Shown here: in pieces, positions 17,026 to 24,990 of the stretch
How the letters are laid out: each line of letters opens with the position of its first letter
Position numbering within the stretch: position 1 is the stretch's first letter
Assembly: GCA_016213775.1 (NCBI GenBank)
Contig: JACQZR010000236.1
Coordinates: 1 to 41,462, forward strand
Length of the DNA: 41,462 nucleotides
DNA from: Acidobacteriota bacterium
GTDB lineage: Bacteria; Acidobacteriota; Terriglobia; Bryobacterales; Bryobacteraceae
Direction of reading: 5' to 3'
Program-made: the position numbers and the translations under genes
Notes under the pieces: model-generated
The model's database searches: none
What the model saw: the letters and a program-made list of their open reading frames with translations, nothing else
Told to the model about the DNA's origin: nothing

Positions 17026-17328
17026 ATGAAACGGCTTTTTTCCTGGATCGCGCTGCCCGTGCTTGTTGCCGGCATGACGCTTTCTGCACAGAATCCTCAA
17101 CCCGGCCAGGGGCGAGGCAGAGGTAACGGCCATCCCTATTGCGACGCCAACAAAGACGGCATCTGCGACCACACCGGCAAGCCCGTCGGAGAATGCCGGC
17201 AGAACGTCACGGCACAACGCCGCGGACCGTGGCGCGGCAGGGCGGTAGCCCAGCGGGCGGACTGCGGCGTGGGCCGTGGATTGGCGCCTTGCGGAGCCAG
17301 ACAGGCGACGCCGCCTGCAAAGAAGTAG
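17026..17328 (+). CDS. Small secreted Cys-containing protein with EF-hand-like loop
   Basis: A 100-residue protein with a clear signal peptide (LFSWIALPVLVAGMTLSAQ). The mature chain is Gly/Arg-rich and has a short motif YCDANKDGICDHTG, in which DANKDGICD has the acidic spacing of a calcium loop bracketed by two cysteines; four more cysteines follow. CGGAGG-like bases (17010-17016) lie nine bases before ATG 17026, supporting that start over the upstream in-frame ATG at 16999. It is divergent from the pentaheme cytochrome gene (79 bases apart) and abuts the stop of the ABC permease gene. Short proteins with this CD-x-N-x-DG-x-CD motif occur beside redox proteins, but no function can be assigned. 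Confidence 0.65.
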   Translation: MKRLFSWIALPVLVAGMTLSAQNPQPGQGRGRGNGHPYCDANKDGICDHTGKPVGECRQNVTAQRRGPWRGRAVAQRADCGVGRGLAPCGARQATPPAKK

Positions 17329-19071
17329 CTATGGCCGCGCCAGGCGGAGCGTCTCCACCACCTCGTCTGGCGCCTCTTCAAACCGCAGCGGCGCGACACC
17401 CCACCGCTCCAGACGGAACTCGCGCAGCTTGGCGAGCGTGGCAATCAGCAGGCCCACGAGGATCATCATCCGGGGCACGTCGCGCAGGCACGCTAGCTCG
17501 AACCGCGTCGTTGAGAAGGCATAGGCGCTGAAGGCAATCCAATAGCCCACCACGGTGACGGCAACGTTCTTCTTGCCCGGCAGATAGCTGCACACGAACG
17601 GCACTTTCTGCCACTCCCATAGCATGCATTCGATCAGGATCAGCGTCAGCAGAGCGCACACCACGATGTGTGGGATCACCAGGCTCCATCCCGCCACCGG
17701 CACAAGGAACAGCGGCGCGCTCAGAAGCAGCGGCGAAAGGCCGAGGATCGCAAAGGCGGTCTCCACCGCGTTCAACCAGGCTAGCCGGTCGTTCGATTCC
17801 AGCATGCGGAAGATCCAGTTCGACTCCAGCGACACAGGGATCGCGAAGATGGCACGCACGCCGGAGAGCAGAAAGAACGAGATCACCAGCGGGGCGGACA
17901 ATGCCGAGTGCAGCAGCTCCACTTGCCGGGTCTCGATGCTCCGGGCGTAGCGTGTGTCCCAGGAGTCGATGAAGGCGAAGTTCACCAGCACCGCAACGCC
18001 GCACCCGAGATAGGCCGAAAGCAACAGCTTGTGCTGGCGGCTGCGCGCGAGGGTCTTGAGCACAAAGCTCACGATGGCGTGTTCTTCGCGAGGGCGGCGG
18101 AGCGTCTTGAGGAGCCAGCGGAAGAGCGATTCCAGTGCGGCGAAGGAGACCTTGTTGCCCGATTCGCTCTGCGCCACCGCCACCCGCTGGTAGCTGATCC
18201 AATAGAGCGCAATGCTCGCGCCGATCACAGTGAAGAAGGCGGTCACGGCCACGCGTGCGCGTTCTGCGTAAATGGCCTCCGGTCGTCCCACCATCACTTC
18301 GTAGATTCCGTGAAACCAGAAGGGCGGGAACCACTGCGCGGTCTCGGGCGGGATCTTGCCGGTGCGATAGAGCGCGGCCACATTGAACACTTGCGGCAGC
18401 ATCGTGAGCAGAGCAAGCAGCAGCGCCGCCTGCACCAACAAAGAGACCCGCGGGAACCATCGCGGGCCCAGCAGGTTCATCAGCAGTCCCTGCACGGTGA
18501 GCAGGCTGAAGAACACGAACAACGCGCCGCCGCCGGCCGCCAGAGTATGGCCCACAAACGCCTGCCAGTGCGATTGGAGCAGCGCATACTTGCTCTCCTG
18601 CACCAGCGGCAGAAACACGGTGGGGAACGCAATCACGGCGATGACGAACAAGACCACGAAGCCGCTCAGCGCAGTGAGCTTGGACAGGAACAGTTGCCAG
18701 CGGGAGATGGGCAGCGGCATCAGCACGCGGTAGTCCTCCTCCGTCGGGAAGAGCGATTGCCACAGCAGCGCGCCCACGAATCCCACGATCAGCATTGGAA
18801 AGAAGGTGTAGAGCAAACGGTCCGCCACCGCGTGTTGATGGTAGAAGGACGGATCGGGCAGCGACGTCAGATCCACGTACTTGCGGAACATCGCGATCGG
18901 CATGTAGCAGGTGAGTGCGGCCAGTGCGGAAAGCGAGCCTACGACGAGGTTCTGCATGCGGCCCGGCTCGGTGACGAGGTCGGTGTCGAACAGACGCAGG
19001 AAGAAGTGCCGCACGAGTTCAAAGAACACGCCGTGCGTCCGTTCCAGATATTGGCGGATGCGTTCGCGCAT
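17329..19071 (-). CDS. ABC-2 type exporter, large membrane subunit
   Basis: A 580-residue polytopic membrane protein. At least ten hydrophobic segments are visible, for example NLVVGSLSALAALTCYMPIAM, LLYTFFPMLIVGFVGALLW, LSGFVVLFVIAVIAFPTVFLPLV, ALFVFFSLLTVQGLLMNLLG and VAVTAFFTVIGASIALYWISY. A charged cytoplasmic loop of about 70 residues (around 290-355, with LRRPREEHAIVSFVLKTLARSRQHK) splits the protein into two halves, so it may contain two fused permease units. It starts two bases after the stop of the ATPase gene and is certainly its partner. Substrate is unknown: relatives annotated only as ABC-2 permeases are common in Acidobacteriota. The gene stop directly abuts the stop of the small secreted-protein gene. 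Confidence 0.8.
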   Translation of the reverse strand: MRERIRQYLERTHGVFFELVRHFFLRLFDTDLVTEPGRMQNLVVGSLSALAALTCYMPIAMFRKYVDLTSLPDPSFYHQHAVADRLLYTFFPMLIVGFVGALLWQSLFPTEEDYRVLMPLPISRWQLFLSKLTALSGFVVLFVIAVIAFPTVFLPLVQESKYALLQSHWQAFVGHTLAAGGGALFVFFSLLTVQGLLMNLLGPRWFPRVSLLVQAALLLALLTMLPQVFNVAALYRTGKIPPETAQWFPPFWFHGIYEVMVGRPEAIYAERARVAVTAFFTVIGASIALYWISYQRVAVAQSESGNKVSFAALESLFRWLLKTLRRPREEHAIVSFVLKTLARSRQHKLLLSAYLGCGVAVLVNFAFIDSWDTRYARSIETRQVELLHSALSAPLVISFFLLSGVRAIFAIPVSLESNWIFRMLESNDRLAWLNAVETAFAILGLSPLLLSAPLFLVPVAGWSLVIPHIVVCALLTLILIECMLWEWQKVPFVCSYLPGKKNVAVTVVGYWIAFSAYAFSTTRFELACLRDVPRMMILVGLLIATLAKLREFRLERWGVAPLRFEEAPDEVVETLRLARP

Positions 19072-19073
19072 AG

Positions 19074-19838
19074 TCAGGCCCGCATCAGCGAGATCATCTC
19101 GCCGGCGATCTGTTCGGAATCATCCTGCTCGGCCAACTGCCGGAACACGTCTTCGAGTGACGGCAGAGTCAGCAGGTCGCGCAGCTTGGTGATCGTATCC
19201 TGAGCCACTACCTTGCCCTTGCGCAGGATCACAACTTCGGAACAGACCTTCTCCACAACCTCCAGCACATGAGAGCTGTAGAGGATCAGTTTGCCCTCTG
19301 AGGCGAGGCTGCGGAGGACCAGTTTGAATACTTCCGCAGCCGTGACATCCAGTCCCGAGAAGGGCTCATCAAAGATCAGCACGTCGGGGTTATGGAGCAG
19401 CGCCGCCGAGATGAGTACCTTCTGCCGCATGCCCTTGGAATACGATCCGATTAAGGAATAGCGTGCCTCCTGCAAGCCGAACAGCCGGAGGAAGCCGTCG
19501 GCCTTCTCTTCGAGCAATCCAGCCGGCATGCCGCGCAAACGCCCGGTGAGTTGCAGATACTCGCGACCGGTGAGATGCGGGTAGAGGTGCGCTTCTTCGG
19601 GCACATAACCGAGCGCGTGCTTGAACGCCACCATGTCCTTGCGCACATCGACGCCATTGAAGAGGATCTCGCCGCTGGTGGGTTCCACAAGTCCTGTGAG
19701 CGCTTTGACGGTGGTGCTCTTGCCCGATCCATTCGGACCGAGATAACCGAGTATCTGTCCGGGACGGATGGTGAAGCTGACGTCATCCACGGCCGCGATG
19801 GATTGATAGCGCTTGGTGAGATGACGGACTTCAAGCAT
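19074..19838 (-). CDS. ABC transporter ATP-binding protein
   Basis: A 254-residue ABC ATPase. It has Walker A GPNGSGKST (in the segment YLGPNGSGKSTTVKALTG), a Q-loop region near YVPEEAHLYPHLTGREYLQL, the signature SYSKGMRQKVLIS (a variant of LSGGQ), Walker B DVLIFDEPFSGLD, and the switch His in LYSSHVLEVVEKVCS. The atypical signature and overall sequence fit the CcmA/NatA-like subfamily driving ABC-2 exporters. ATG 19838 starts at the family-typical MLEVRHLTKRYQSIAAVDDV; the frame is open far upstream, but that part is antisense to the divergent gene and has no conserved content. It is followed after two bases by its permease gene. Confidence 0.92.
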   Translation of the reverse strand: MLEVRHLTKRYQSIAAVDDVSFTIRPGQILGYLGPNGSGKSTTVKALTGLVEPTSGEILFNGVDVRKDMVAFKHALGYVPEEAHLYPHLTGREYLQLTGRLRGMPAGLLEEKADGFLRLFGLQEARYSLIGSYSKGMRQKVLISAALLHNPDVLIFDEPFSGLDVTAAEVFKLVLRSLASEGKLILYSSHVLEVVEKVCSEVVILRKGKVVAQDTITKLRDLLTLPSLEDVFRQLAEQDDSEQIAGEMISLMRA

Positions 19839-19913
19839 AGGGCTTTGGACGCCACGGCAGGGGTGTAAGTTCCTGGGGGGCGGAACAATTCTCCAGGCGT
19901 CGGTGTCTTTGGA

Positions 19914-20903
19914 ATGATGATTCCCGCGGCGCGACTGGGTTTGGTGTTTTACGGCGGCCTTGCCATGGCGGGGTTGGGCTTCGCCTTCGTGTTGATCCCC
20001 GCGCAGGACGCCGATCCTTACTTCGTTCCGCTGATCCGGCAGGCGACGTTCCAGAGGCGCGGGGCTCCTACCATCCTGATTGACGAAGCGCACTGGAACA
20101 CGCACCGGCTGGACGGGCGCTTTATGCCACTGGGAAGGCTGGCTCGCGCCGATGGGTTCCGGGTGGCGGCCAATGTGCGCAGCTTCTCGGCCGCGGGGCT
20201 CACTGGCGCGCGAGTGCTGATCACGGGCAATCCGCTGGGATGGTCCGGCATGGCGCAGCAGTTGCTCAACGTAGCCGGCTTGGAAGCCGCGGCGGACATC
20301 GCCGGTGATGCGTTCACCACCGCGGAAGTGCAGGCGGTAAGCGAGTGGGTGCGTAACGGCGGCGGGCTGCTGCTGACGGCCGATCATGCGCCTTGCGGGC
20401 GTACCGCGCAACTGCTCGCCGCGCAGTTCGGGGTGCGCATGTCCAACGGCTACACCGAGGACCGGCGCTTCCACGACACGGTTTCGGATAGCGCCAGCTT
20501 TCTGGTGTTCAGCCGCGCGAACGGTCTGCTGGGCGAGCATCCGGCGACCGATGGGCGCGGACTCATCGAACGTGTTAACCGTGTGATGACCTTCACTGGC
20601 CAGACGCTGGACGGACCACTGGGAAGCGTGGCGTTCCTGAAGCTATCGCCGCATGCGGTGGACTACCCGCGCCGCAGTTCGAAGGAGCGCGAGGGCCGCG
20701 GAGCAGGTGGGCGCGCGCAAGGCATCGCACTCCACTACGGCAAAGGGCGCGTGGTGGTGCTCGGCGAGACAGCGATGGTGACCGCGCAGCGTGCCCGCGC
20801 CGGCGGACAGGAGTTGCAGTTCGGCATGAACCGCAGCGGCAATGACAATCAGCAACTGGTGCTGAACATTCTGCACTGGCTGGCCGGTGTGGACGAGCGG
20901 TAG
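19914..20903 (+). CDS. DUF4350/GATase-like domain protein
   Basis: A 329-residue protein with one N-terminal hydrophobic helix (LGLVFYGGLAMAGLGFAFVLI), serving as anchor or signal. The body has a Rossmann-like alternation with APTILIDEAHWNTHRLDGRF, ADGFRVAANVRSFSA, LTGARVLITGNPL, VQAVSEWVRNGGGLLLTADHAPCG and GKGRVVVLGETAMVTAQ. This is the pattern of DUF4350 and related class I glutamine-amidotransferase-like folds (ThuA/GIFT type), in which the strand before the GGGLLL motif binds a ligand or is degenerate. There is a Cys in DHAPCG but no clear catalytic triad. Two consecutive ATG codons begin the frame (19914 and 19917). It is divergent from the ABC ATPase gene with 75 bases between them. 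Function is unknown. Confidence 0.7.
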   Translation: MMIPAARLGLVFYGGLAMAGLGFAFVLIPAQDADPYFVPLIRQATFQRRGAPTILIDEAHWNTHRLDGRFMPLGRLARADGFRVAANVRSFSAAGLTGARVLITGNPLGWSGMAQQLLNVAGLEAAADIAGDAFTTAEVQAVSEWVRNGGGLLLTADHAPCGRTAQLLAAQFGVRMSNGYTEDRRFHDTVSDSASFLVFSRANGLLGEHPATDGRGLIERVNRVMTFTGQTLDGPLGSVAFLKLSPHAVDYPRRSSKEREGRGAGGRAQGIALHYGKGRVVVLGETAMVTAQRARAGGQELQFGMNRSGNDNQQLVLNILHWLAGVDER

Positions 20904-20942
20904 GGCGATCCATGACAAGTTTGTCCGGCGGGGCCGAAGTCC

Positions 20943-20996
20943 CGCGCATGGCTGGCCTGGAAAGGCCAGCCGCGGCCAGGATTGGCCGCCCCACAC
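20943..20996. repeat. Tandem-hairpin (REP-like) repeat, copy 2 (inverted)
   Basis: Two perfect hairpins: 20950-20971 with arms GGCTGGCCT/AGGCCAGCC around GGAA, and 20972-20989 with arms GCGGCCA/TGGCCGC. Read on the minus strand, the block is nearly identical in order and sequence to 136-175. Base changes in the GCGGGCAA-type hairpin occur in both arms at once (GGGC to GGCC), so pairing is preserved. It lies between the DUF4350-like gene and the convergent oxidoreductase gene. Confidence 0.75.
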
Positions 20997-21034
20997 GGCG
21001 GCGGCGGGACTGAAGTACCGGGCAGAGATGCAGG

Positions 21035-22228
21035 TCATTCGACGCGGCGGGCGGCGGCGTTCCACTTCATGCGGCGGCCGTTCTTGAGCGACAGGTTGGC
21101 GAGCTGCACGACGAGCGCGGACTGGAAGCCCAAGGCCATTGGTGCCGTAGGGCGCTTGCGGGTGCGGACGCATTCGAGGAAGTTGGCGACGTGGAGGTCA
21201 GTCGCGTAGCCGAAGCCGCGGGCGGACTTCTTCTCCAATGCGACGTTGTCCTCGGAGCCCGAGTCGTAGACGCGAAGCTCTTCGCGGCCGATGTCCATGC
21301 GGGCCTTGTCGCCATCGAGGTGATTCAACTGATCGTTGCGGGACTTGTAACGCATGGCGGCGTAGTTGACGGAGAAGACACCAATGAAGTCCTCGGGGTA
21401 CTCGGCGGTGACGACGACGGACTCGGGCCGGTCGTACCCGACGCGGTGCGGCTTGCCTGCGGCGGCGGTGACGGCGAGTGGATAGCCCGCGCCCATGAGC
21501 ATGTGGATGCCGTCGAAGACATGAGCGCCCTGGTCGGCAACGATACCGCCGCCGTAGTCGCTGTAGAAGCGCCAGTTGCGGAAGCGGTCGGGGTCTTGGG
21601 CCCGCTTGGCTACGGGGCCTTGCCACTGCTCCCAATCGAGGGGGCCGGCGAGCCTGGTGAGCGGCTGCGAGCCGAGGTAGTTGTTGAGCCACCAGGAGCG
21701 GACCATGCGCACGGTACCGAGTCGGCCGGAAGAGACGATCTGACGGCCCTCGAGGTAGAGGTCATAGCTGCGGCGCTGCATGCCCACCTGGATGATCTGT
21801 TTGGTACGCTGCTCGGCTTGAACGAGCTCGACGCCTTGCTCGGGTGTCTGGCAGAGAGGCTTCTCGACGTAGACGTCCTTGCCGGCGGCGATGGCATCGA
21901 GGACCATGCGGTGGTGCCAGTGTTCGGGCGTTGCGATGAGGACAGCTTGAATGGACTTGTCGGTAAGCAGGTCTTTGTAGTTGCGGTAGGCCTTGGCAGG
22001 TGAGGACTGAGCCTTGCGGGCGACGGAGAGAGCGTTCTCGAGGTTGGGCTCGTAGACGTCGCAGATCGCATTGACGCGAAGGGCGGGGTCCTTCTGAAAG
22101 ACGGTCATGACGAAAGTGCCGCGTCCGCCGCTGCCGACTACGCCGAGGGAGACCTGGTCAGACGGGGCGGCTCTGCAGAGGAAGCTTGCGCCGGATGCAA
22201 TGAAGAAGGAACGCCGAGTGTGACGCAT
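21035..22228 (-). CDS. Tat-exported Gfo/Idh/MocA family oxidoreductase
   Basis: A 397-residue protein with an N-terminal twin-arginine signal (RHTRRSFFIASGASFL), as in many members of this family from Acidobacteriota and Planctomycetota. The NAD(P)-binding Rossmann domain has VSLGVVGSGGRGTFV and, further on, the family motif VYVEKPLCQTPEQGVEL, whose EKP lysine lies in the active site; AVLIATPEHWHHRM matches the T-P-H strand before it. The C-terminal domain is the usual alpha/beta part (GPLDWEQWQGPVAKR, GGGIVADQGAHVFDGI). Such enzymes oxidise or reduce sugars and cyclitols; the substrate cannot be read from sequence. ATG 22228 is chosen because the Tat signal starts there; the longer open frame overlaps the upstream gene. 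The small membrane protein gene ends 35 bases upstream. Confidence 0.9.
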   Translation of the reverse strand: MRHTRRSFFIASGASFLCRAAPSDQVSLGVVGSGGRGTFVMTVFQKDPALRVNAICDVYEPNLENALSVARKAQSSPAKAYRNYKDLLTDKSIQAVLIATPEHWHHRMVLDAIAAGKDVYVEKPLCQTPEQGVELVQAEQRTKQIIQVGMQRRSYDLYLEGRQIVSSGRLGTVRMVRSWWLNNYLGSQPLTRLAGPLDWEQWQGPVAKRAQDPDRFRNWRFYSDYGGGIVADQGAHVFDGIHMLMGAGYPLAVTAAAGKPHRVGYDRPESVVVTAEYPEDFIGVFSVNYAAMRYKSRNDQLNHLDGDKARMDIGREELRVYDSGSEDNVALEKKSARGFGYATDLHVANFLECVRTRKRPTAPMALGFQSALVVQLANLSLKNGRRMKWNAAARRVE

Positions 22229-22263
22229 GGTGGAAGCACCAGCATATCGCGGCGGGGAGGCCG

Positions 22264-22815
22264 TCAGCCAGGGTCGCGAGTGGCGTCGCCCGATGCTGGT
22301 GGTTCCGGCGGAGGAGTGCCCTCCGGAGGCGGCTCGGGTTGTGGTTCCGGGTCGGCCAGTCGAAGGTAGAAACGTGGGAACTGGGCGAGCGACATGCCGA
22401 CGAGTAAGTGAGCGATCCACATGCCGAGAGGCGCGATGTACTCGCCGAGCAAGGGGGCGAAGCGGAGCCAGAAGAACTGGTAGATGAACAGCGACAGGAC
22501 GATGCCGAAGATGAGGCCTGTAAGCGAGCTGCGAGGCCGAGGGCCAGGGCGGGGAAGGACCCAGCCGAGGAAGATGCCGAGGAAGCTGCATGCGGCGATG
22601 TGGGCAGAGAGACCGGTCCAGGTGACGGTGGAGAAGGTATGGCCCCAGGTGGCGTTGTTGCGCAGGGAGGCAGCGAGCACGTTGATGAGTGCCCAGGGTT
22701 CCTTGAAGTAGAAGTAGGACAGGAGGATGAACCAGCCGAGCGAAACCAGTCCGGCCAGCATACCCGCCTGCAGTCCGGCGAGCAAGCGCGGCGCCGAGAT
22801 GCGGCTATCCGTCAT
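22264..22815 (-). CDS. Small integral membrane protein of unknown function
   Basis: A 183-residue protein with four predicted transmembrane helices: AGMLAGLVSLGWFILLSYFYF, LSAHIAACSFLGIFLGWVL, LTGLIFGIVLSLFIYQFFWL and LGMWIAHLLVGMSLAQFPRF. The C-terminal 25 residues are a Pro/Glu-rich tail (PEPQPEPPPEGTPPPEP). No family is recognised. It lies 35 bases upstream of the oxidoreductase gene on the same strand, so the pair may be co-transcribed. The DUF4394-globin gene further upstream ends 104 bases away on the same strand. The hydrophobic pattern makes it a real gene with fair confidence; function is not known. Confidence 0.7.
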   Translation of the reverse strand: MTDSRISAPRLLAGLQAGMLAGLVSLGWFILLSYFYFKEPWALINVLAASLRNNATWGHTFSTVTWTGLSAHIAACSFLGIFLGWVLPRPGPRPRSSLTGLIFGIVLSLFIYQFFWLRFAPLLGEYIAPLGMWIAHLLVGMSLAQFPRFYLRLADPEPQPEPPPEGTPPPEPPASGDATRDPG

Positions 22816-22919
22816 GGAAACCGTATGCTAACACGAGAGGGCCGTTGCGTTGTTGCCAAAGTGAGACGAAGGCGCGGCGAGTGGTTGCCCGCCGCGCGTT
22901 CCTCCGAACCCCGATGTGG

Positions 22920-24107
22920 TTACTTGGCCGAGGTAAGCATCTGCATTTGACGCTTCTCGACGATGTCGCCGCGCATAGGGGCGAGAACACCGAGGAGAGC
23001 AGTCTTTTCCTGCAAGGGGACGTTGAACTTATCGAGGGATTTGACGAGGTCATCGACGAGTGCGTCGAACTCGATGTCGGTGATTGCCATGCCGGCGTGG
23101 GCGGACTTCATGTCCTTGCCCTTATATTCGCAGGGTCCGCCGGAGCCGATGCAGACGAGGTCGATCAGGTTCTGGCGAAGGGCCATGGTGCGAGCGGGGC
23201 TGCTGACGGTGGAGGCGAAGAAGCCGCTGATACGGTCGTCCGCGATGACGTTGCCGAGGAAGTCATCGATGACCGCGCCGATGGCGTCGATCCCGCCAAG
23301 GCGTGAGTACAGGGTTGGCTGGCCGCCGGGAGGCTCGACGGCGATGGCTGACACCTGATCGAGAGCGCCGATGGAACCGAGGAGGATAACGGCGGCGCCG
23401 GGGAAGTCGAGTTGGTACAGTTGCGCGCGCGCTGCGCCGGTCTCGCGGGTGGCCAGATAGCCGGTGTTGGCGACGGGGGAGATGTCGAATCCGGTGACTT
23501 CGGAGAAGTCGCCATCAACCTGGAAGTCGATGTTGAGGACACCGTCATTGGGAGGATTCTGGGTGACGATGGCGCGGCGGGCGACATCGAAGTTGTAGAG
23601 GCGCGTGGAGGTGGCACCCTCGACGCTGTTGGTATAGGCCGAGGCAACCACGGCGGGGACTGCATTGTCGTTGTAGCGAAGCATGCCGTCAGTTGCGGCC
23701 AATGCGCCGGTGTCGGGATGGAGGCGCAGGTTCTGGCCCGTGTTGCTGGTGACCCGAATGCGATCGACGGTAGGGTTGAAGTTGAATCCGAACTTAGTGC
23801 CGGTGAGGGCAGTGTCGAAGCTGCCAACGAGGGAGGCGGCTCCGGTGGGTGGATCGATGACATAGAGACGGCTGCTGCTGCCGAGGGCGTAGAGCTTCTT
23901 GTTGGCGGGCCGGAAGTCGATGCCGAGGATAGTCTCGCCGGGTTGCAGACCGCGCACGACGGCCATGGTGAGGACTGCGGACGGCCGCTCTGAATCGAAG
24001 CTGACTAGGACGGCGCGGGAATCAATGGCGTAGATGCGCTCGGCCATGGCGGGCGCAATGCTTGCGAGCATGGATGCGCACACGAGTAGTGAGTGACGTA
24101 GTGACAT
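22920..24107 (-). CDS. Secreted DUF4394-truncated globin fusion protein
   Basis: A 395-residue protein with a signal peptide (LLVCASMLASIAPAMAER) and two domains. Residues about 24-255 match DUF4394, a beta-propeller-like repeat domain (IYAIDSRAVLVSFDSE, KLYALGSSSRLYVIDPPTG, FGFNFNPTVDRIRVTS, LRLHPDTGALAATDG). Residues about 266-385 are a group I truncated haemoglobin: LYSRLGGIDAIGAVIDDF, GGPCEYKGKDMKSAHAGM with proximal heme ligand His337, and ITDIEFDALVDDLVKSLDK. The distal pocket is unusual: the positions of Tyr B10 and Gln E11 in Mycobacterium HbN are Leu284 and Leu314 here, so the normal O2/NO-binding network is missing. Export and fusion to a propeller suggest a periplasmic heme, gas or redox-sensing role. 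Start ATG 24107 has a strong Shine-Dalgarno sequence. Domain identities are confident; function is inferred. Confidence 0.87.
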   Translation of the reverse strand: MSLRHSLLVCASMLASIAPAMAERIYAIDSRAVLVSFDSERPSAVLTMAVVRGLQPGETILGIDFRPANKKLYALGSSSRLYVIDPPTGAASLVGSFDTALTGTKFGFNFNPTVDRIRVTSNTGQNLRLHPDTGALAATDGMLRYNDNAVPAVVASAYTNSVEGATSTRLYNFDVARRAIVTQNPPNDGVLNIDFQVDGDFSEVTGFDISPVANTGYLATRETGAARAQLYQLDFPGAAVILLGSIGALDQVSAIAVEPPGGQPTLYSRLGGIDAIGAVIDDFLGNVIADDRISGFFASTVSSPARTMALRQNLIDLVCIGSGGPCEYKGKDMKSAHAGMAITDIEFDALVDDLVKSLDKFNVPLQEKTALLGVLAPMRGDIVEKRQMQMLTSAK

Positions 24108-24113
24108 GAGAAA

Positions 24114-24119
24114 CCTCCT
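24114..24119 (-). promoter_or_regulatory. Strong ribosome binding site deciding the DUF4394-globin start
   Basis: On the minus strand AGGAGG lies six bases before ATG 24107. It is a full Shine-Dalgarno match and fixes the start directly before the signal peptide, against an in-frame ATG 35 codons further upstream at 24212 that would put non-conserved sequence in front of the signal. Confidence 0.75.
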
Positions 24120-24282
24120 GATGAATAGCGGCGCGCAAGCGGGGAGCGAGCGCCGTCTGTTAGGGGTACGAAGAATCCAAACAACCGGATTGGTACTGCC
24201 GAAAAAAGGCACACTGCACGTGTACGAGGATTCGGGTGGGCAGCAGGTCGCGACGATTTTCAGGCTGCGGGAGGGTGCAAAT

Positions 24283-24990
24283 TCAGTTCTTCACCTCCGA
24301 TGGCTTGGAATCGGAGGCGTCGGCGGCTTTGGCCTGGACCAATGCGCCGAGTTTGAGGGCAGTTTGCATTACGGAATCGGCTTCGTTTTTGACGCTAGCG
24401 GTCTTGCCGCTGAGCGGAGCGGATTTATAGCCTCTGGCATTCTTCATCGCCTTGACGACGTCGGGGAGACGGCACAGTACGGAGAGGGACTGCGGCTTCT
24501 GATCCATGATTGGCGCCTCGGCGGTTTCGTCCGGAGGAAAAGCTTGGAGACGAGCGCGGACTTCTGTCTGAACGTCGGACAGGAGCTTGATGGCTTTATC
24601 GCGCGAGGTTTGATTGTGCCGTGCGAATTGACGAAGACGCCGCAGTTTGACGTCGTTCTTGTCGTCGTCAAGCGGATCGACGGCGGGGTCGGACTGGGGG
24701 GCGTACATCCGCGCCTCAGAGACTGCGGCGCGGCGAAGGTTCCACGACGCGAGCAGGATCTCATCGAAGAGAGCGTCCTCGACGCCTCCGGACGGTTTGT
24801 ACGAATCGAGGAGTTGCTCGCGGAGCAGTTGAAACTCGGTCTCCATGCCGGGCATGATGATGAGGGCTTTCGAATAGAAGCCGTCGCGAAGGGAGTTGCG
24901 CGCGGAGCGAGCCTTGCCTTCCTCGGTACGAGGACCAGTCGAGAATTGAGCGTTTTCGCGGTTGGCCGCGAGTTGCTTGTCTGTTGCCAT
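24283..24990 (-). CDS. Lineage-typical hypothetical protein with STGP-EGK motif
   Basis: A 235-residue soluble protein. The N-terminus ANRENAQFSTGPRTEEGKAR followed by SARNSLRDGFYSK is a motif that I recognise from many uncharacterised, often multicopy proteins of Acidobacteriota and Planctomycetota. The middle is helical and charged (LREQLLDSYKPSGGVEDALFDEILLASWNLRRAAVSEARMY), and the C-terminus is Lys/Ala-rich without a domain I know. The motif's short basic stretch could bind nucleic acid, but this is a guess. ATG 24990 starts the conserved motif after seven residues. The upstream leader has a hairpin (GGGGCGCA / TGCG-T-CCCC, 25019-25039). A longer plus-strand open frame across the same DNA is a shadow: it has no recognisable domain. 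Confidence 0.75.
   Translation of the reverse strand: MATDKQLAANRENAQFSTGPRTEEGKARSARNSLRDGFYSKALIIMPGMETEFQLLREQLLDSYKPSGGVEDALFDEILLASWNLRRAAVSEARMYAPQSDPAVDPLDDDKNDVKLRRLRQFARHNQTSRDKAIKLLSDVQTEVRARLQAFPPDETAEAPIMDQKPQSLSVLCRLPDVVKAMKNARGYKSAPLSGKTASVKNEADSVMQTALKLGALVQAKAADASDSKPSEVKN

Noticed and set aside
17908-19203. 431-codon plus-strand open frame opposite the ABC permease
   Set aside because: Composition is Arg/His/Glu/Gln-rich without domains; the minus-strand frame encodes membrane helices and pairs with an ATPase.
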